Source: an uncultured Anaerolineae bacterium (GTDB lineage: Bacteria; Chloroflexota; Anaerolineae; Aggregatilineales; UBA2796). Taken from it: 51,575 nt of DNA. This document shows positions 1 through 8,194 of the stretch, one piece after another. Every line of letters begins with the position of its first letter. Within the stretch, counting starts at the first letter, position 1. The stretch lies in contig CALKXH010000114.1 of NCBI GenBank assembly GCA_938005675.1, positions 1-51,575 on the forward strand, in the 5' to 3' direction. Below the pieces are notes generated by a model. That model was not told where the DNA came from and made no database searches. It worked only from the letters and a program-made list of their open reading frames with translations. Both the position numbers and the translations under genes were made by a program.

Positions 1-287
1 TAGAGCAAGCCCGCCATCACCACTGTGGTCGCCATCGCCGCGAAGACGGCTGAGAGCTTATCCGCCACGAAGACGATGCCGTAAGGCGGCGCCCAACCGC
101 CCAGACGGTAGGTCTGAACGCCTGACTCGAAGTTTGCGATCAGCAAGAGCAGGCTGCACAGCCACGCAATCACGCCGCCGCCGAAGATCAGGAGGTGCTG
201 TGCCGTGCGATAGCGCCCGATCAGCAGTCCGAGCGCTGCGCACAGCAATGGCACGAAGATCACGCCGATGAAAAGTGGATTGTTCAT
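1..287 (-). CDS. mrpD: Mrp Na+/H+ antiporter subunit D (MrpD/MnhD), N-terminal part
   Basis: The 95 visible codons encode the N-terminus of an integral membrane protein; the gene runs off the left edge. It begins MNNPLFIGVIF and shows two hydrophobic segments, then the motif GIVFVADKLSAVFA typical of the NuoM/MrpD proton-translocating family. In the Mrp complex, MrpD is one of two large antiporter-like subunits that exchange cytoplasmic Na+ for external H+. The start lies 2 bases after the mrpC stop, so the genes are co-transcribed in the usual order A/B, C, D; E, F and G would be expected beyond the edge. The family call rests on this order as well as the sequence. Confidence 0.88.
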   Translation of the reverse strand, partial: MNNPLFIGVIFVPLLCAALGLLIGRYRTAQHLLIFGGGVIAWLCSLLLLIANFESGVQTYRLGGWAPPYGIVFVADKLSAVFAAMATTVVMAGLL

Positions 288-289
288 AC

Positions 290-637
290 TCACCTGATCA
301 GATCGTCAATCTCATCCGAGTCGACCGTCTTGAAGCGCCGCGAGGCAAGCACGATGAAACTGAGCAAGAGCGTGTACGTGCCGAAACTGATCACAATCGC
401 CGTCAAGATCAGCGCCTGCACTAGGGGATCGCTAGAGGTGCCGCCCACTACGCGCCCGCTCTCGTCCACGTAGGCGGGTACCGTGCCTTCGAAGGCGCCC
501 GCCGCCAACAAGAACAGGTTGATCGCCGTGAACAGGATGTAAAAACCGAAAGCCGCCTTGATCAAGTCTCGCCGCAGGAGCTGATAAATGCCCATGCCGA
601 ACATTATGCCCGTCGCAAGGGCGAACAGGACGCTCAT
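290..637 (-). CDS. mrpC: Mrp Na+/H+ antiporter subunit C (MrpC/MnhC)
   Basis: This 115-residue protein has three predicted membrane helices and the MrpC/NuoK signature: an N-terminal GIYQLLRRDLIKAAFGFYIL segment and a C-terminal DPLVQALILTAIVISFG segment. NuoK-like subunits form part of the membrane channel of the antiporter. The ATG at 635-637 overlaps the mrpA/B stop as ATGA. A longer in-frame reading to 1003 exists but is arginine-rich shadow of the upstream gene. An AGGAG-like site lies about 11 bases before the ATG, inside a 12-bp tandem repeat described separately. Its C-terminus is acidic (VDSDEIDDLIR). Confidence 0.93.
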   Translation of the reverse strand: MSVLFALATGIMFGMGIYQLLRRDLIKAAFGFYILFTAINLFLLAAGAFEGTVPAYVDESGRVVGGTSSDPLVQALILTAIVISFGTYTLLLSFIVLASRRFKTVDSDEIDDLIR

Positions 638-3543
638 ACTCTCTCTATCTCCTTCTCTATCTCTTTCTCTATCTCCTTCTCCTTCGGTCGCTCGATGGTC
701 TGCGTTTCGCGCTTCTCCGCCGCTTCGACTTCTTTCGGCGAGGCAATCGCCTCCATGATGGCACAAATGCCGCCCAGCACGGCAAGGCAGATGCCGATCT
801 CGAAGAGCGTGGTCGAGGAGAACTTCAAGTCGGCGGGCAACTTCAGGTCTTTCAGCAGCGTGATCGCCCCGAACTCGCGCCCGACGATCAGCGGCAAGGC
901 GGCGTTGGTGAAGGCGAGTCCCAAGCCCGCGCTGATGAAAAGCGGCGGCTTCAGCCACGGCAGGCGCTGCTTGGTCTCGTGGTAGCCAAAGACGACGTAC
1001 CACGCCGCCACGCCCAAGCCAAGCACCACGCCCGCCGTGAAGCCATCGCCCGGCACCGAGCTGGCGTAGAGAATCTGCTCGACGGCAATCAGGGCGGAGA
1101 ACGGCAAGACCAACAGCGCGCCAAAGCGCGTCAAAGGCGTTGAGATGCGCGGCGTGGTGTTGTCGCTCAGCTCAGCGGGCTCGGCTTCGCTCATCTCAAG
1201 ACGATCCTCGCGCTGCGAGCGCCGCCAAACTTTGCCCGCCGGCGGACGAGTCAGCAAGGTGTAGACGGCGATAGATGCCACGCTGAAGACTGTGATCTCG
1301 ATCATGGTGTCCATGCCGCGAAAATCGGTGATGATGGCGGCGGCGACGTCGTTGATGCCCGTCAAAGATAAGGCGTTTTCGATGTGCCACTGAGCGATGC
1401 TCTCGCGCGAGGGGCGATTCACGACGGCGGCGACCGCGAGGAAGGTCACCAAGCCGCCGATGGCGCCTGAGATGGCGATATCGCGCCAGACTTTGGGATG
1501 CCGCAAGCCACGCTCAGTCCGATTGATGACTTTCTCGCGCTCTCGGCTGCTGGTCTTGGCGAGGATCAAGATGATCAGCACGGTGGCGAGCGTCTCGACC
1601 AGAAATTGCACCAGCGCCACGTCCGGAGCGGGCTCCAGTAGGAACAAGCCGCCGATGCTGTAGCCCGCCACGCCCAGCGAGAGCGCCGCAATGATGTGCC
1701 GCTTGAAGACGATGCTGGCAAAAGTGGCGATCAGCGCGATCAGCAGCAGCACAATCTTCAGCACATCGGCGGAGTCGCGGATGCTGAGATTAAAGCGCGC
1801 CCACTTGATCGGATCGACGATCCCGGAGGCGACTACGAACAGGATCAGCGCGCTGAGCATGAAGAGCAAGTAGAAGCGAATCTTGCCGTTTTGCAGGCGC
1901 AGCAACAAGTCGCCGAAAGCATCCACGCTCCGCAGCGCCGCCCGATAGACTTGCGATCCGCTCGGGATGGGCGGCAAGCGCAGGCTCAGCCAGTAGCACC
2001 GCACTAAGAAAATCGCCCCGCCCAGCGCGAGCGCCGTCAAGCTGAGCTGAAAGGGACGATCCAGCTCGCTGGGCAGCAAATACAGCTTGACGGGCACGCC
2101 AAGCGCCGCTTCGATCAGCGGCTTGACCAGCGGATCGATCAAAAAGCCGAGCAGCAGCGAACCCGCCGCCAACGTCGCGGGCGCTATTAACATTGGGAGG
2201 GGCGGGGCGTGATGGTGCGCCTCTTCGCTCACTTTTTGACGGGGTTTGCCCATGAAGACGTCCCAGAACAGGATCAGCGCCATTGTGACGGTCAGAGCGG
2301 CGGCGAGGGTCACCACGCCCAGCAGCACATCAGCCGCAGGGCTTTTCTCCATCGCCTTGAGCAGCACTTCCTTCGCCACGAAGCCGAAGAGTGGCGGCAC
2401 GCCCGCCATCGAGAGCGCCGCCACGCCCGTCGCAAGGGCGAAGCCGCGCATCTGCCGCGCCAAGCCGCCCAGCTCATCCAAGTTGCGCGTCCCGACGCTG
2501 TGATCGACCGTCCCGACGATCAAAAAGAGGGCGCCCTTGTACAGCGCGTGCGCCAAAATACCGACCAGCGCCGCCATCAAGCCGTAGCCGTTCGGCAAGC
2601 CGATCAGCGCCACCAGCGCGCCCAGCCAACTGACCGTCGAAAAGGCGAGGCAGGCTTTCAGATCGCGTTGCCGAATCGCCCAGAAGGCGCCGATGAAAAG
2701 GGTCAGCGTGCCGACGGTCAGCAGCCCGCCCAGCCACACCGCGTTATCGCCCAGCACGGGATAGAGCCGCAAGAGCAGGTACACGCCCGCCTTGACCATC
2801 GTGGCGGAGTGCAAAAAAGCGCTGGCGGGCGTCGGGGCGGACATGGCGTTGGGCAGCCAGAAGTGGAAAGGGAACTGCGCGCTCTTGGTGAAGGCGCCCA
2901 GCATCAGCAGCAGCGCGATGGGCAGAAAGGCGGCGTGCTCGCGCACCAAGTCGCCGCTGTTGAGGATCGCGCTCAGCTCGTAGCTGCCCGCCGTCGCGCC
3001 CAGCAGCATCAAGCCCAGCAGCAGCGCCAAACCGCCGCCGCCCGTCACCACGAGCGCCATCATTGCGCCGCTGCGCGCGCTCCTCTCCTTGCCTTTGAAG
3101 CCGATCAGCAGGAACGAGAGGATCGAGGTCAGCTCCCACGCGATGAAGAGCGCCAAGAGGTTGCCCGCCAAGACCACGCCCAGCATCGCGCCGCTGAACG
3201 CCATCATCAGCATCAAAAAGCGCCCCGCGCTCTGCGAGTCTTCGAAGTAGAAGCCCGTGTAGAGCATCACCAACGCGCCGACGCCCGTCACGATCAGGGC
3301 GAAGATCAGCGCCAAGCCATCGAGGTAGAAGCTCAGGTTGAGCTGCAGGCTCGGCACCCACTCAATAGTGTGGGTGAGGGCGCCTGCGCTGAGCATCGGC
3401 GCGTAGCCGACGAAAAAGAGGAACAGCAGCGCCAAAACTCCCGCCATCAGGCTGCCCAGTTGTGGCGCGCTCAGGCGGCGGCTGAGCGGCATGGCGGCAG
3501 CGGCAAGCACAAAAGGTGTACTAACGGTAAGGGCTATATCCAT
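634..3543 (-). CDS. mrpA: Mrp Na+/H+ antiporter subunit A fused to a subunit B domain
   Basis: This 969-residue polytopic membrane protein is the large MrpA subunit, related to NuoL. The central antiporter region is clear: PFHFWLPNAMSAPTPASAFL followed by HSATMVKAGVYLLLRLYPVL near residues 220-260, with the conserved membrane lysine. After the MrpA part, residues from about 780 to 940 resemble MrpB (helices around GDGFTAGVVLGLGVAAWYVV and FEIGICLAVLGGICAIMEAI), so A and B are one polypeptide, as in some other bacterial Mrp/Pha systems. The tail ends in a Lys/Glu run (KEKEIEKEIEKEIERV) encoded by a tandem repeat. The ATG at 3543 has AAAGG nine bases upstream and follows prs after 13 bases. Confidence 0.93.
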   Translation of the reverse strand: MDIALTVSTPFVLAAAAMPLSRRLSAPQLGSLMAGVLALLFLFFVGYAPMLSAGALTHTIEWVPSLQLNLSFYLDGLALIFALIVTGVGALVMLYTGFYFEDSQSAGRFLMLMMAFSGAMLGVVLAGNLLALFIAWELTSILSFLLIGFKGKERSARSGAMMALVVTGGGGLALLLGLMLLGATAGSYELSAILNSGDLVREHAAFLPIALLLMLGAFTKSAQFPFHFWLPNAMSAPTPASAFLHSATMVKAGVYLLLRLYPVLGDNAVWLGGLLTVGTLTLFIGAFWAIRQRDLKACLAFSTVSWLGALVALIGLPNGYGLMAALVGILAHALYKGALFLIVGTVDHSVGTRNLDELGGLARQMRGFALATGVAALSMAGVPPLFGFVAKEVLLKAMEKSPAADVLLGVVTLAAALTVTMALILFWDVFMGKPRQKVSEEAHHHAPPLPMLIAPATLAAGSLLLGFLIDPLVKPLIEAALGVPVKLYLLPSELDRPFQLSLTALALGGAIFLVRCYWLSLRLPPIPSGSQVYRAALRSVDAFGDLLLRLQNGKIRFYLLFMLSALILFVVASGIVDPIKWARFNLSIRDSADVLKIVLLLIALIATFASIVFKRHIIAALSLGVAGYSIGGLFLLEPAPDVALVQFLVETLATVLIILILAKTSSREREKVINRTERGLRHPKVWRDIAISGAIGGLVTFLAVAAVVNRPSRESIAQWHIENALSLTGINDVAAAIITDFRGMDTMIEITVFSVASIAVYTLLTRPPAGKVWRRSQREDRLEMSEAEPAELSDNTTPRISTPLTRFGALLVLPFSALIAVEQILYASSVPGDGFTAGVVLGLGVAAWYVVFGYHETKQRLPWLKPPLFISAGLGLAFTNAALPLIVGREFGAITLLKDLKLPADLKFSSTTLFEIGICLAVLGGICAIMEAIASPKEVEAAEKRETQTIERPKEKEIEKEIEKEIERV
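642..677 (-). repeat. Three tandem 12-bp units at the mrpA/mrpC junction
   Basis: On the plus strand the unit TCTCTATCTC(C/T)T occurs three times in direct tandem, with a partial fourth copy beyond. Read on the coding (minus) strand, the units encode the Glu/Ile/Lys/Glu tail of MrpA, and each carries an AGGAGATAGAGA-like stretch resembling a Shine-Dalgarno site. The last copy ends a few bases before the mrpC ATG. Because the unit is 12 bp, loss or gain of copies would keep the mrpA frame. Confidence 0.85.
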
Positions 3544-3556
3544 GGGCTTAAACCTT

Positions 3557-4576
3557 TTACTCGTCGAAGAGTTCGCCGACGCTGCGCCCTTCGTGGGCGC
3601 GCTTGATCACCTCAGCGAGCAGGGGCGCCACGCTGAGGATGGTCATGTTAGGCAGCTGCTTTTCAGGTGGGATGGGCAGCGTATTGGTGGTCACGATCTC
3701 CTTGATCGGCAGCCGCGCCAGCCGCTCGACGGCTGAACCGCTCAGGATGGCATGAGTGAAGGCGACGTAGACATCGCGCGCGCCGTTATCCAGCACCACA
3801 TTGACGGCGTTGGTCAGGCTGCCGGCGGTATCGCACTCGTCGTCAATGATGATCACGTCCATGTTCTCGACGTCGCCGATCAAGCTCATCACTTCGCTCT
3901 TATCTTGGTTGCCGATGCGCCGTTTCTCGACGACCGCTAGAGGCATATCCAGCTTTTGGGCGTAGTTGCGCCCTTTTTTGGCGAAGCCCAGATCAGTGCT
4001 GACAACCGAGGCGTTGGTGAGCGCCTTTTCGGCGAAGTAATCGCTGATCAGGTGGAAGGCGGTCAGGGCGTCGCCGGGGATGCTGAAGAAGCCCTGAATT
4101 TGCGGCGCGTGCAGGTCTATAGTGATGTAGCGGTCGGCGCCCGCCACTTGAATCAAGTCGGCGATCAGGCGCGCCGTGATCGGCACGCGCGGCTGATCTT
4201 TCTTATCGCTGCGCCCGTAGCTGTAGTAAGGGATGACGACCGTGATTCGCCCAGCCGAGTCGCGCTTGAGGGCATCGATGGTGATGAGCATCTCCATGAT
4301 GTTATCGTTGACGGGCGAGCACATGCCTTGCACCAAGTAGACGTCCTGCCCGCGCACCGAGCTGCGCAGCCTGACGAAGATGTTCTCGTTGGAGAAGCGC
4401 TGCACCTCGCACGTGCCGAGCGGTATTTTCAAGTACTCCGCGATCTCTTGCCCCAAGTAGGGGTAGTGCGAGCCAGCGTAGAGCTTGATCTCGCCATACT
4501 GACCAGGCGCTGCCTTGTAGCCTGATTCGGTAGGTGTGTACTTTGTGCCGGGCACTCTGCGCGATTTCGTCGTCAT
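3557..4576 (-). CDS. prs: Ribose-phosphate pyrophosphokinase (PRPP synthase)
   Basis: This cytosolic enzyme transfers pyrophosphate from ATP to ribose 5-phosphate to make PRPP for purine, pyrimidine, His and Trp synthesis. The 339-residue sequence is slightly longer than the usual 310-320 because of about 25 extra N-terminal residues. Visible signatures are the N-terminal KLYAGSHYPYLGQEIAEYL, the loop PYYSYGRSDKK (about 116-126), the catalytic histidine in ITIDLHAPQIQGFF (His156) and the PRPP loop DVIIIDDECDTAGSL near residue 240. The loop PYYSYGRSDKK differs from the common PYFPYARQDRK, so it belongs to a divergent Prs group. It lies 13 bases upstream of mrpA on the same strand, an unusual neighbour that may drive mrp expression by read-through. 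A GGGCTATAAT -10 box lies upstream. Confidence 0.95.
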   Translation of the reverse strand: MTTKSRRVPGTKYTPTESGYKAAPGQYGEIKLYAGSHYPYLGQEIAEYLKIPLGTCEVQRFSNENIFVRLRSSVRGQDVYLVQGMCSPVNDNIMEMLITIDALKRDSAGRITVVIPYYSYGRSDKKDQPRVPITARLIADLIQVAGADRYITIDLHAPQIQGFFSIPGDALTAFHLISDYFAEKALTNASVVSTDLGFAKKGRNYAQKLDMPLAVVEKRRIGNQDKSEVMSLIGDVENMDVIIIDDECDTAGSLTNAVNVVLDNGARDVYVAFTHAILSGSAVERLARLPIKEIVTTNTLPIPPEKQLPNMTILSVAPLLAEVIKRAHEGRSVGELFDE

Positions 4577-4649
4577 AGGGCTTCTCTGCGCGGCGTTCGC
4601 ACGACCTCACCCATTTGGCACGCCGCACTCCTTTCTGTGAGTGTCGCGT

Positions 4650-4655
4650 ATTATA
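4650..4655 (-). promoter_or_regulatory. prs: -10 box for prs
   Basis: On the minus strand the sequence GGGCTATAAT lies 74 bases before the prs ATG, with a perfect TATAAT hexamer. No good -35 at 16-18 bp spacing was found. The same GCTATAAT core recurs at 4735 and 7797. Confidence 0.6.
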
Positions 4656-4733
4656 GCCCAACACGCCATGCAACGGCATAGCCAATTTTGAGGGGGCGGC
4701 GCAGAGCCAAGCGCGCTCAGCCTTGCCGAGATG

Positions 4734-4742
4734 TGCTATAAT
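4734..4742 (+). promoter_or_regulatory. Extended -10 promoter (TGCTATAAT) for the receiver/GAF gene
   Basis: A perfect TATAAT at 4737-4742 is preceded by TGC, giving an extended -10. No clear -35 is present, as is common for extended -10 promoters. Transcription would start near 4749, leaving a leader of about 50 bases before the ATG at 4801. Confidence 0.6.
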
Positions 4743-4800
4743 GCGCCCGTGTGCCGAGCATCCTTCAAAAATCACGTGCGGCGCTAAGGTGGAAAGACTT

Positions 4801-5640
4801 ATGAGTGCAATCAGCGTGTTGGTGGCTATCCCCATCACCTCGATGGCGCGCTACCGCGAGAACCTTGCCAAAGAACCAAGCCTGCTAGTCACTTACGCCA
4901 CCAGTCTGGAGGACGCCCACGCCACCTTGCGCGATGCCAACAAACACTTCGATATTTTCGTAGCCGATAACGCGCTGGGCGATACTTACGAGCTGATCCG
5001 CGCCGTCCGCCTTGAGAAGCCGCGCCTGCTCATCCTGACGGTGGACGAGGAAGCCGACTTCAGTATGCCCGGTCGGGCGGATGACGTCTCCAACACGCCT
5101 TTCAAGGATAACGAGCTGATCCGCAAGATCAAGCGCCTCGCCGAAGAGCGCCGCCTTGAGACCGTCCGCGCCGACGCTCTGCCGCCCATTCGCAGCTTCG
5201 CCAAGGCGCTCTCCAAAGCGACCAAAGGGCTGGGCAAGCAGCAGGCGGCGGTCAACGCCATCATGGATTTGGGCTACGATCACGTGGCGTTCTACGCCAT
5301 CGAGCGCGGCAGAGATACGCTGACTCTGATGGCGCAGCTGGGCGATAACGCCGTCATGAACGCCATGCCGCAGCGCGCTGATGCCAATAGTCTGGTTGGT
5401 GCGGTGGCGCGCACAGGCAAGAGCCTGATCGCCGCGCGCGGCAGCACGCCCTCGCACTTTCTGCTGGAGAAAGGGCGCTTCGGCGCAGCGGCGGCGGTCT
5501 CGGTTGGGCAGGCGATTCGCTTCGGCGTGATGCTCGCCTTCCGCGAGCCGCCCGATAGCATCAGCCAAGAGCACGTCATCATGCTGGAGCTGGTCTGCGC
5601 GCAGTTGGCTTCCTCGCTGGCTAAGGATCAGCACGAGTAA
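4801..5640 (+). CDS. Receiver-like domain plus GAF domain protein
   Basis: This 279-residue soluble protein has an N-terminal region of about 120 residues with the alternating pattern of a response-regulator fold (FDIFVADNALGD, RLLILTVDEEADF, then a linker with NTPFKDNELIRKIKRL) and a C-terminal GAF domain from about residue 130 (QQAAVNAIMDLGYDHVAFYAIER). The usual acidic pair after strand 1 is absent (the N-terminus reads SVLVAIPITSMARY), so the receiver may be a pseudo-receiver. The ATG at 4801 is preferred over an upstream in-frame ATG at 4723 because AGGTGGA lies just upstream and the extended -10 lies between them. It is followed after 6 bases by the CydC-type exporter. Ligand and output are unknown. 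Confidence 0.8.
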   Translation: MSAISVLVAIPITSMARYRENLAKEPSLLVTYATSLEDAHATLRDANKHFDIFVADNALGDTYELIRAVRLEKPRLLILTVDEEADFSMPGRADDVSNTPFKDNELIRKIKRLAEERRLETVRADALPPIRSFAKALSKATKGLGKQQAAVNAIMDLGYDHVAFYAIERGRDTLTLMAQLGDNAVMNAMPQRADANSLVGAVARTGKSLIAARGSTPSHFLLEKGRFGAAAAVSVGQAIRFGVMLAFREPPDSISQEHVIMLELVCAQLASSLAKDQHE

Positions 5641-5646
5641 GCCGCC

Positions 5647-7362
5647 ATGCCGACTCTCGCGCGTCTGCTCGGCTTGCTCAAGCCCTATCGCGCTTGGATC
5701 AGCCTCTCGGTCGTGCTGGGCTTCCTGACCGTCGCCAGCAGCATCGGCTTGCTGGCGACTTCGGCGTGGATCATCTCGCGGGCGGCGGAGCGACCCAGCA
5801 TCGCGGCGCTGGCGGTAGCGGTGGTGGGCGTGCGCTTCTTCGGCGTGGCGCGCGGCGTGCTGCGCTACCTAGAGCGCCTCGTCTCGCACGAGACGACCTT
5901 CCACATCCTCGCTGGCTTGCGCGTCTGGTTTTACGAGCGGATTGCGCCTTTGGCGCCAGCGCGCCTGATGCAGTTCCGTAGCGGCGACCTGCTCAGCCGC
6001 GCCATCGGCAACATCGAGACGCTCCAAGAGTTCTACGTGCGCGCCGTTGCGCCGCCGCTGATCGCCATGCTCACCGCGCTGCTGATGGCGATCTTCTTCG
6101 GCGCTTTCGATCCGATCCTCGCCGTGACGGTCATCGGCTTCATGCTGAGCGCCGCGCTGGGCGTGACGTGGCTGGCGCGAATGCTCACGCGGCGTAGCGG
6201 CGCGGCGGCAATCGTGGCGCGCAACGCCCTGAACGCCGACGCCGTCGATATGGCGCAGGGCATGGCGGATATCGTCGCCTTCAACGCCGAGGCGCGCCAA
6301 GCCGCCAAGCTCCGCACCGATGCCGAGGCGCTCAGCCGCGCGCAGCGAGCCATCGGGCGAGTCGGCGCGTTGCAAGTTGCCCTGATGAACTTGCTGATCA
6401 ATCTATGCGCCTTGAGCGTGCTGATCCTCGCCGCGCCGCGCACGGAGGGCATTGTCTTGGCAACGCTCGTGCTGGCTGCCATCGCCAGCTTCGAGGCGAT
6501 TGCGCCCTTGCCGACCGCCGCCGCCAACCTGCAGACGCACCTGAGCGCCGCGCAGAGCCTCTACAGCGTGGTGGACGCCGCCCCGCTCGTCAGCGAGCCG
6601 ACTCAGCCGCAACCCGTGCCGAGCGACTCCACGCTGCACGTCGAAAATCTGCGCTTCCGCTACGCCGACGATGAGCCCTACGCCCTCGATGGCGTGACCT
6701 TCACCTTGCCGCAAGGCGGCGCCGTGGCGATTGTCGGCGGCAGCGGCGGCGGCAAGACCACGCTCGTCAACCTGATCCTGCGCTTCTGGGACTATCAGGA
6801 GGGGCTGATCGCGCTGGGCGGCGTGGATATCCGCCAACTCTCGGCGGCAGAGCTGCGCGCGCGCATCGGCGTGGTGGCGCAGCAGACCTACTTGTTCAAC
6901 ACCACCATCCGCGAGAACTTGCTGATCGCCAAGCGCGACGCCTCGGAGGAGGAGATCGTCGCCGCGGCGCAGCGCGCGCAGCTGCACGAGTTCATCGCGC
7001 GCCTGCCTGAGGGCTATCAGACGCGCGTCGGCGAGTTCGGCTTGAATCTGAGCGGCGGCGAGCGTCAACGCCTCGCCATCGCGCGCGCCTTGCTCAAAGA
7101 TGCACCGATCCTGATTCTTGATGAGCCGACTGCCAATCTGGACGCCCAAACTGAGCGCGATCTGCTCACGGCGCTCTACGCGCTGATGGAAGGGCGCACC
7201 ACGCTGCTGATCACCCATCGCTTGGTCGGCTTGGAGCGGATGGATCAGATTCTGGTGCTGGAGCGCGGCAAGATCGTCGAGCGCGGTGCGCAGAGCGAGC
7301 TTTTGGCGCGCGAGGGCGCTTACAAGCGCCTCTTCACGGCGCAGCGCCAATGGATCGGCTAG
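5647..7362 (+). CDS. cydC: ABC exporter, CydC-type (thiol exporter half-transporter)
   Basis: This 571-residue fused permease-ATPase resembles CydC, half of the CydDC exporter that moves cysteine/glutathione-type thiols out of the cytoplasm and supports cytochrome bd assembly. An ABC_membrane region fills residues 1-300, with the CydC-like opening [26 protein letters not shown] (two helices). The ATPase follows: Walker [10 protein letters not shown] near 364-372, signature [18 protein letters not shown] near 466-483, Walker B ILILDEPT and the H-loop ITHRL. No cydD and no cytochrome bd genes are adjacent, so it may act as a homodimer or pair with a distant partner; another exporter specificity cannot be excluded. 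It follows the GAF gene by 6 bases and converges on the ferredoxin gene with overlapping stop codons. Confidence 0.8.
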   Translation: MPTLARLLGLLKPYRAWISLSVVLGFLTVASSIGLLATSAWIISRAAERPSIAALAVAVVGVRFFGVARGVLRYLERLVSHETTFHILAGLRVWFYERIAPLAPARLMQFRSGDLLSRAIGNIETLQEFYVRAVAPPLIAMLTALLMAIFFGAFDPILAVTVIGFMLSAALGVTWLARMLTRRSGAAAIVARNALNADAVDMAQGMADIVAFNAEARQAAKLRTDAEALSRAQRAIGRVGALQVALMNLLINLCALSVLILAAPRTEGIVLATLVLAAIASFEAIAPLPTAAANLQTHLSAAQSLYSVVDAAPLVSEPTQPQPVPSDSTLHVENLRFRYADDEPYALDGVTFTLPQGGAVAIVGGSGGGKTTLVNLILRFWDYQEGLIALGGVDIRQLSAAELRARIGVVAQQTYLFNTTIRENLLIAKRDASEEEIVAAAQRAQLHEFIARLPEGYQTRVGEFGLNLSGGERQRLAIARALLKDAPILILDEPTANLDAQTERDLLTALYALMEGRTTLLITHRLVGLERMDQILVLERGKIVERGAQSELLAREGAYKRLFTAQRQWIG

Positions 7363-7724
7363 GCATCGGGCTTCTGCGGGAAGCGCGCACACGGATTATC
7401 GGCGAGGCGGTGAAAGATGTACTCCTCCACAGGCTTGCCGCCGCGCAAATGCTCCTCGACGATGCGCGCCAACTTCGCCTCGTTCAGATCGTAGTACCAG
7501 ATGCCCTCCGGGTAGACGACTGCGATCACGCCGCCGCTGCACACGCCTAGGCAGGGTGTCTTGCCGCGCTTGACGCGCAAAGCGCTCTGATAGTCGCTCA
7601 GATCGCCCAGCATGTCCTTCAATTTGTGGTAGAGCTTCTCGCCGCGCGCCTTGTGATCGCACGAATCGCCCACGCAGATGAAAATATGGCGCGCATAGGG
7701 GGACATCTCAGGTGGCTTGCTCAT
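7359..7724 (-). CDS. [2Fe-2S] thioredoxin-like ferredoxin
   Basis: This protein of about 121 residues matches the thioredoxin-fold [2Fe-2S] ferredoxin family. The pattern is [15 protein letters not shown] near the N-terminus and [11 protein letters not shown] in the middle, giving four cysteines in two pairs, followed by [15 protein letters not shown]. Such proteins carry electrons in anaerobic or cobalamin-related metabolism; the partner here is unknown. The start at 7724 ([10 protein letters not shown]) is preferred to the upstream ATG at 7757 because family members begin close to the first strand. Its stop overlaps that of cydC in convergent orientation. Confidence 0.85.
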   Translation of the reverse strand: MSKPPEMSPYARHIFICVGDSCDHKARGEKLYHKLKDMLGDLSDYQSALRVKRGKTPCLGVCSGGVIAVVYPEGIWYYDLNEAKLARIVEEHLRGGKPVEEYIFHRLADNPCARFPQKPDA

Positions 7725-7774
7725 CGATTGCCTGTTCGTTCGCTCAAAAACCGTCACGGATAAGCATAGCGCGT

Positions 7775-7803
7775 TTGGTAGTGTTCAGCACATCGGCTAT
7801 AAT
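7775..7803 (+). promoter_or_regulatory. Promoter of the partner-switching operon
   Basis: TTGGTA at 7775-7780 and TATAAT at 7798-7803 are separated by 17 bp. The -10 region GGCTATAATGCGCCC repeats the one at 4735-4748 almost exactly. Expected start of transcription is near 7810, with GGGAG before the ATG at 7842. Confidence 0.75.
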
Positions 7804-7841
7804 GCGCCCTTGATGGATTCTTAACGCACGGGAGCGAACGT

Positions 7842-8174
7842 ATGCACATCAGTGTCTCCGAAATGCGGCGCGTCACGCTGATCGAGGTCTCTGGGCGCGT
7901 GGATAGCCTGAGCGCCACCAAGCTCGGCGAGACTCTCAACGAGCAGATCGAGGCGGGACATATTCAGCTCGTGATCGACTTGAGCAACGTGGAGTACATC
8001 AGCAGCGCTGGCTTGCGCGAGATCGTCTCGGCAGCCAAGAAGGTGCGCAGCAGCGGCGGCGATCTGCGCATTGCCAGCCCCTCGCAGCGCGTGCGCGACG
8101 TGCTGCAACTGGCGGGCTTGCTGGAGCTCTTCCAAATCTTCCCGACGCAGGTCGAGGCTGTGGGCAGCTTCTAG
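7842..8174 (+). CDS. STAS-domain anti-sigma factor antagonist
   Basis: This 110-residue protein is a single STAS domain of the SpoIIAA/RsbV type. The hallmark is LVIDLSNVEYISSAGLREIV, with the candidate regulatory phosphoserine at Ser54/Ser55. In partner-switching systems the unphosphorylated form binds an RsbW-like kinase and so frees its target, while the kinase inactivates the antagonist by phosphorylation and a SpoIIE phosphatase reactivates it. The kinase and phosphatase are encoded by the next two genes, at gaps of 20 and 3 bases, so the three form one operon. No sigma factor gene is in the window, so the final target is unknown. Confidence 0.93.
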   Translation: MHISVSEMRRVTLIEVSGRVDSLSATKLGETLNEQIEAGHIQLVIDLSNVEYISSAGLREIVSAAKKVRSSGGDLRIASPSQRVRDVLQLAGLLELFQIFPTQVEAVGSF

Positions 8175-8194
8175 GGCGCGGAGTCCTGAGAGCT

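Noticed and set aside
2209-3606. A 465-codon open frame on the plus strand
   Set aside because: It is antisense to mrpA, very rich in Gln, Arg, His and Ala and without any recognisable domain. It is a shadow of GC-rich coding sequence.
4577-4838. Upstream extension of the prs frame region (frame to 4838)
   Set aside because: It is a different frame from prs with Arg-rich content and no family match.
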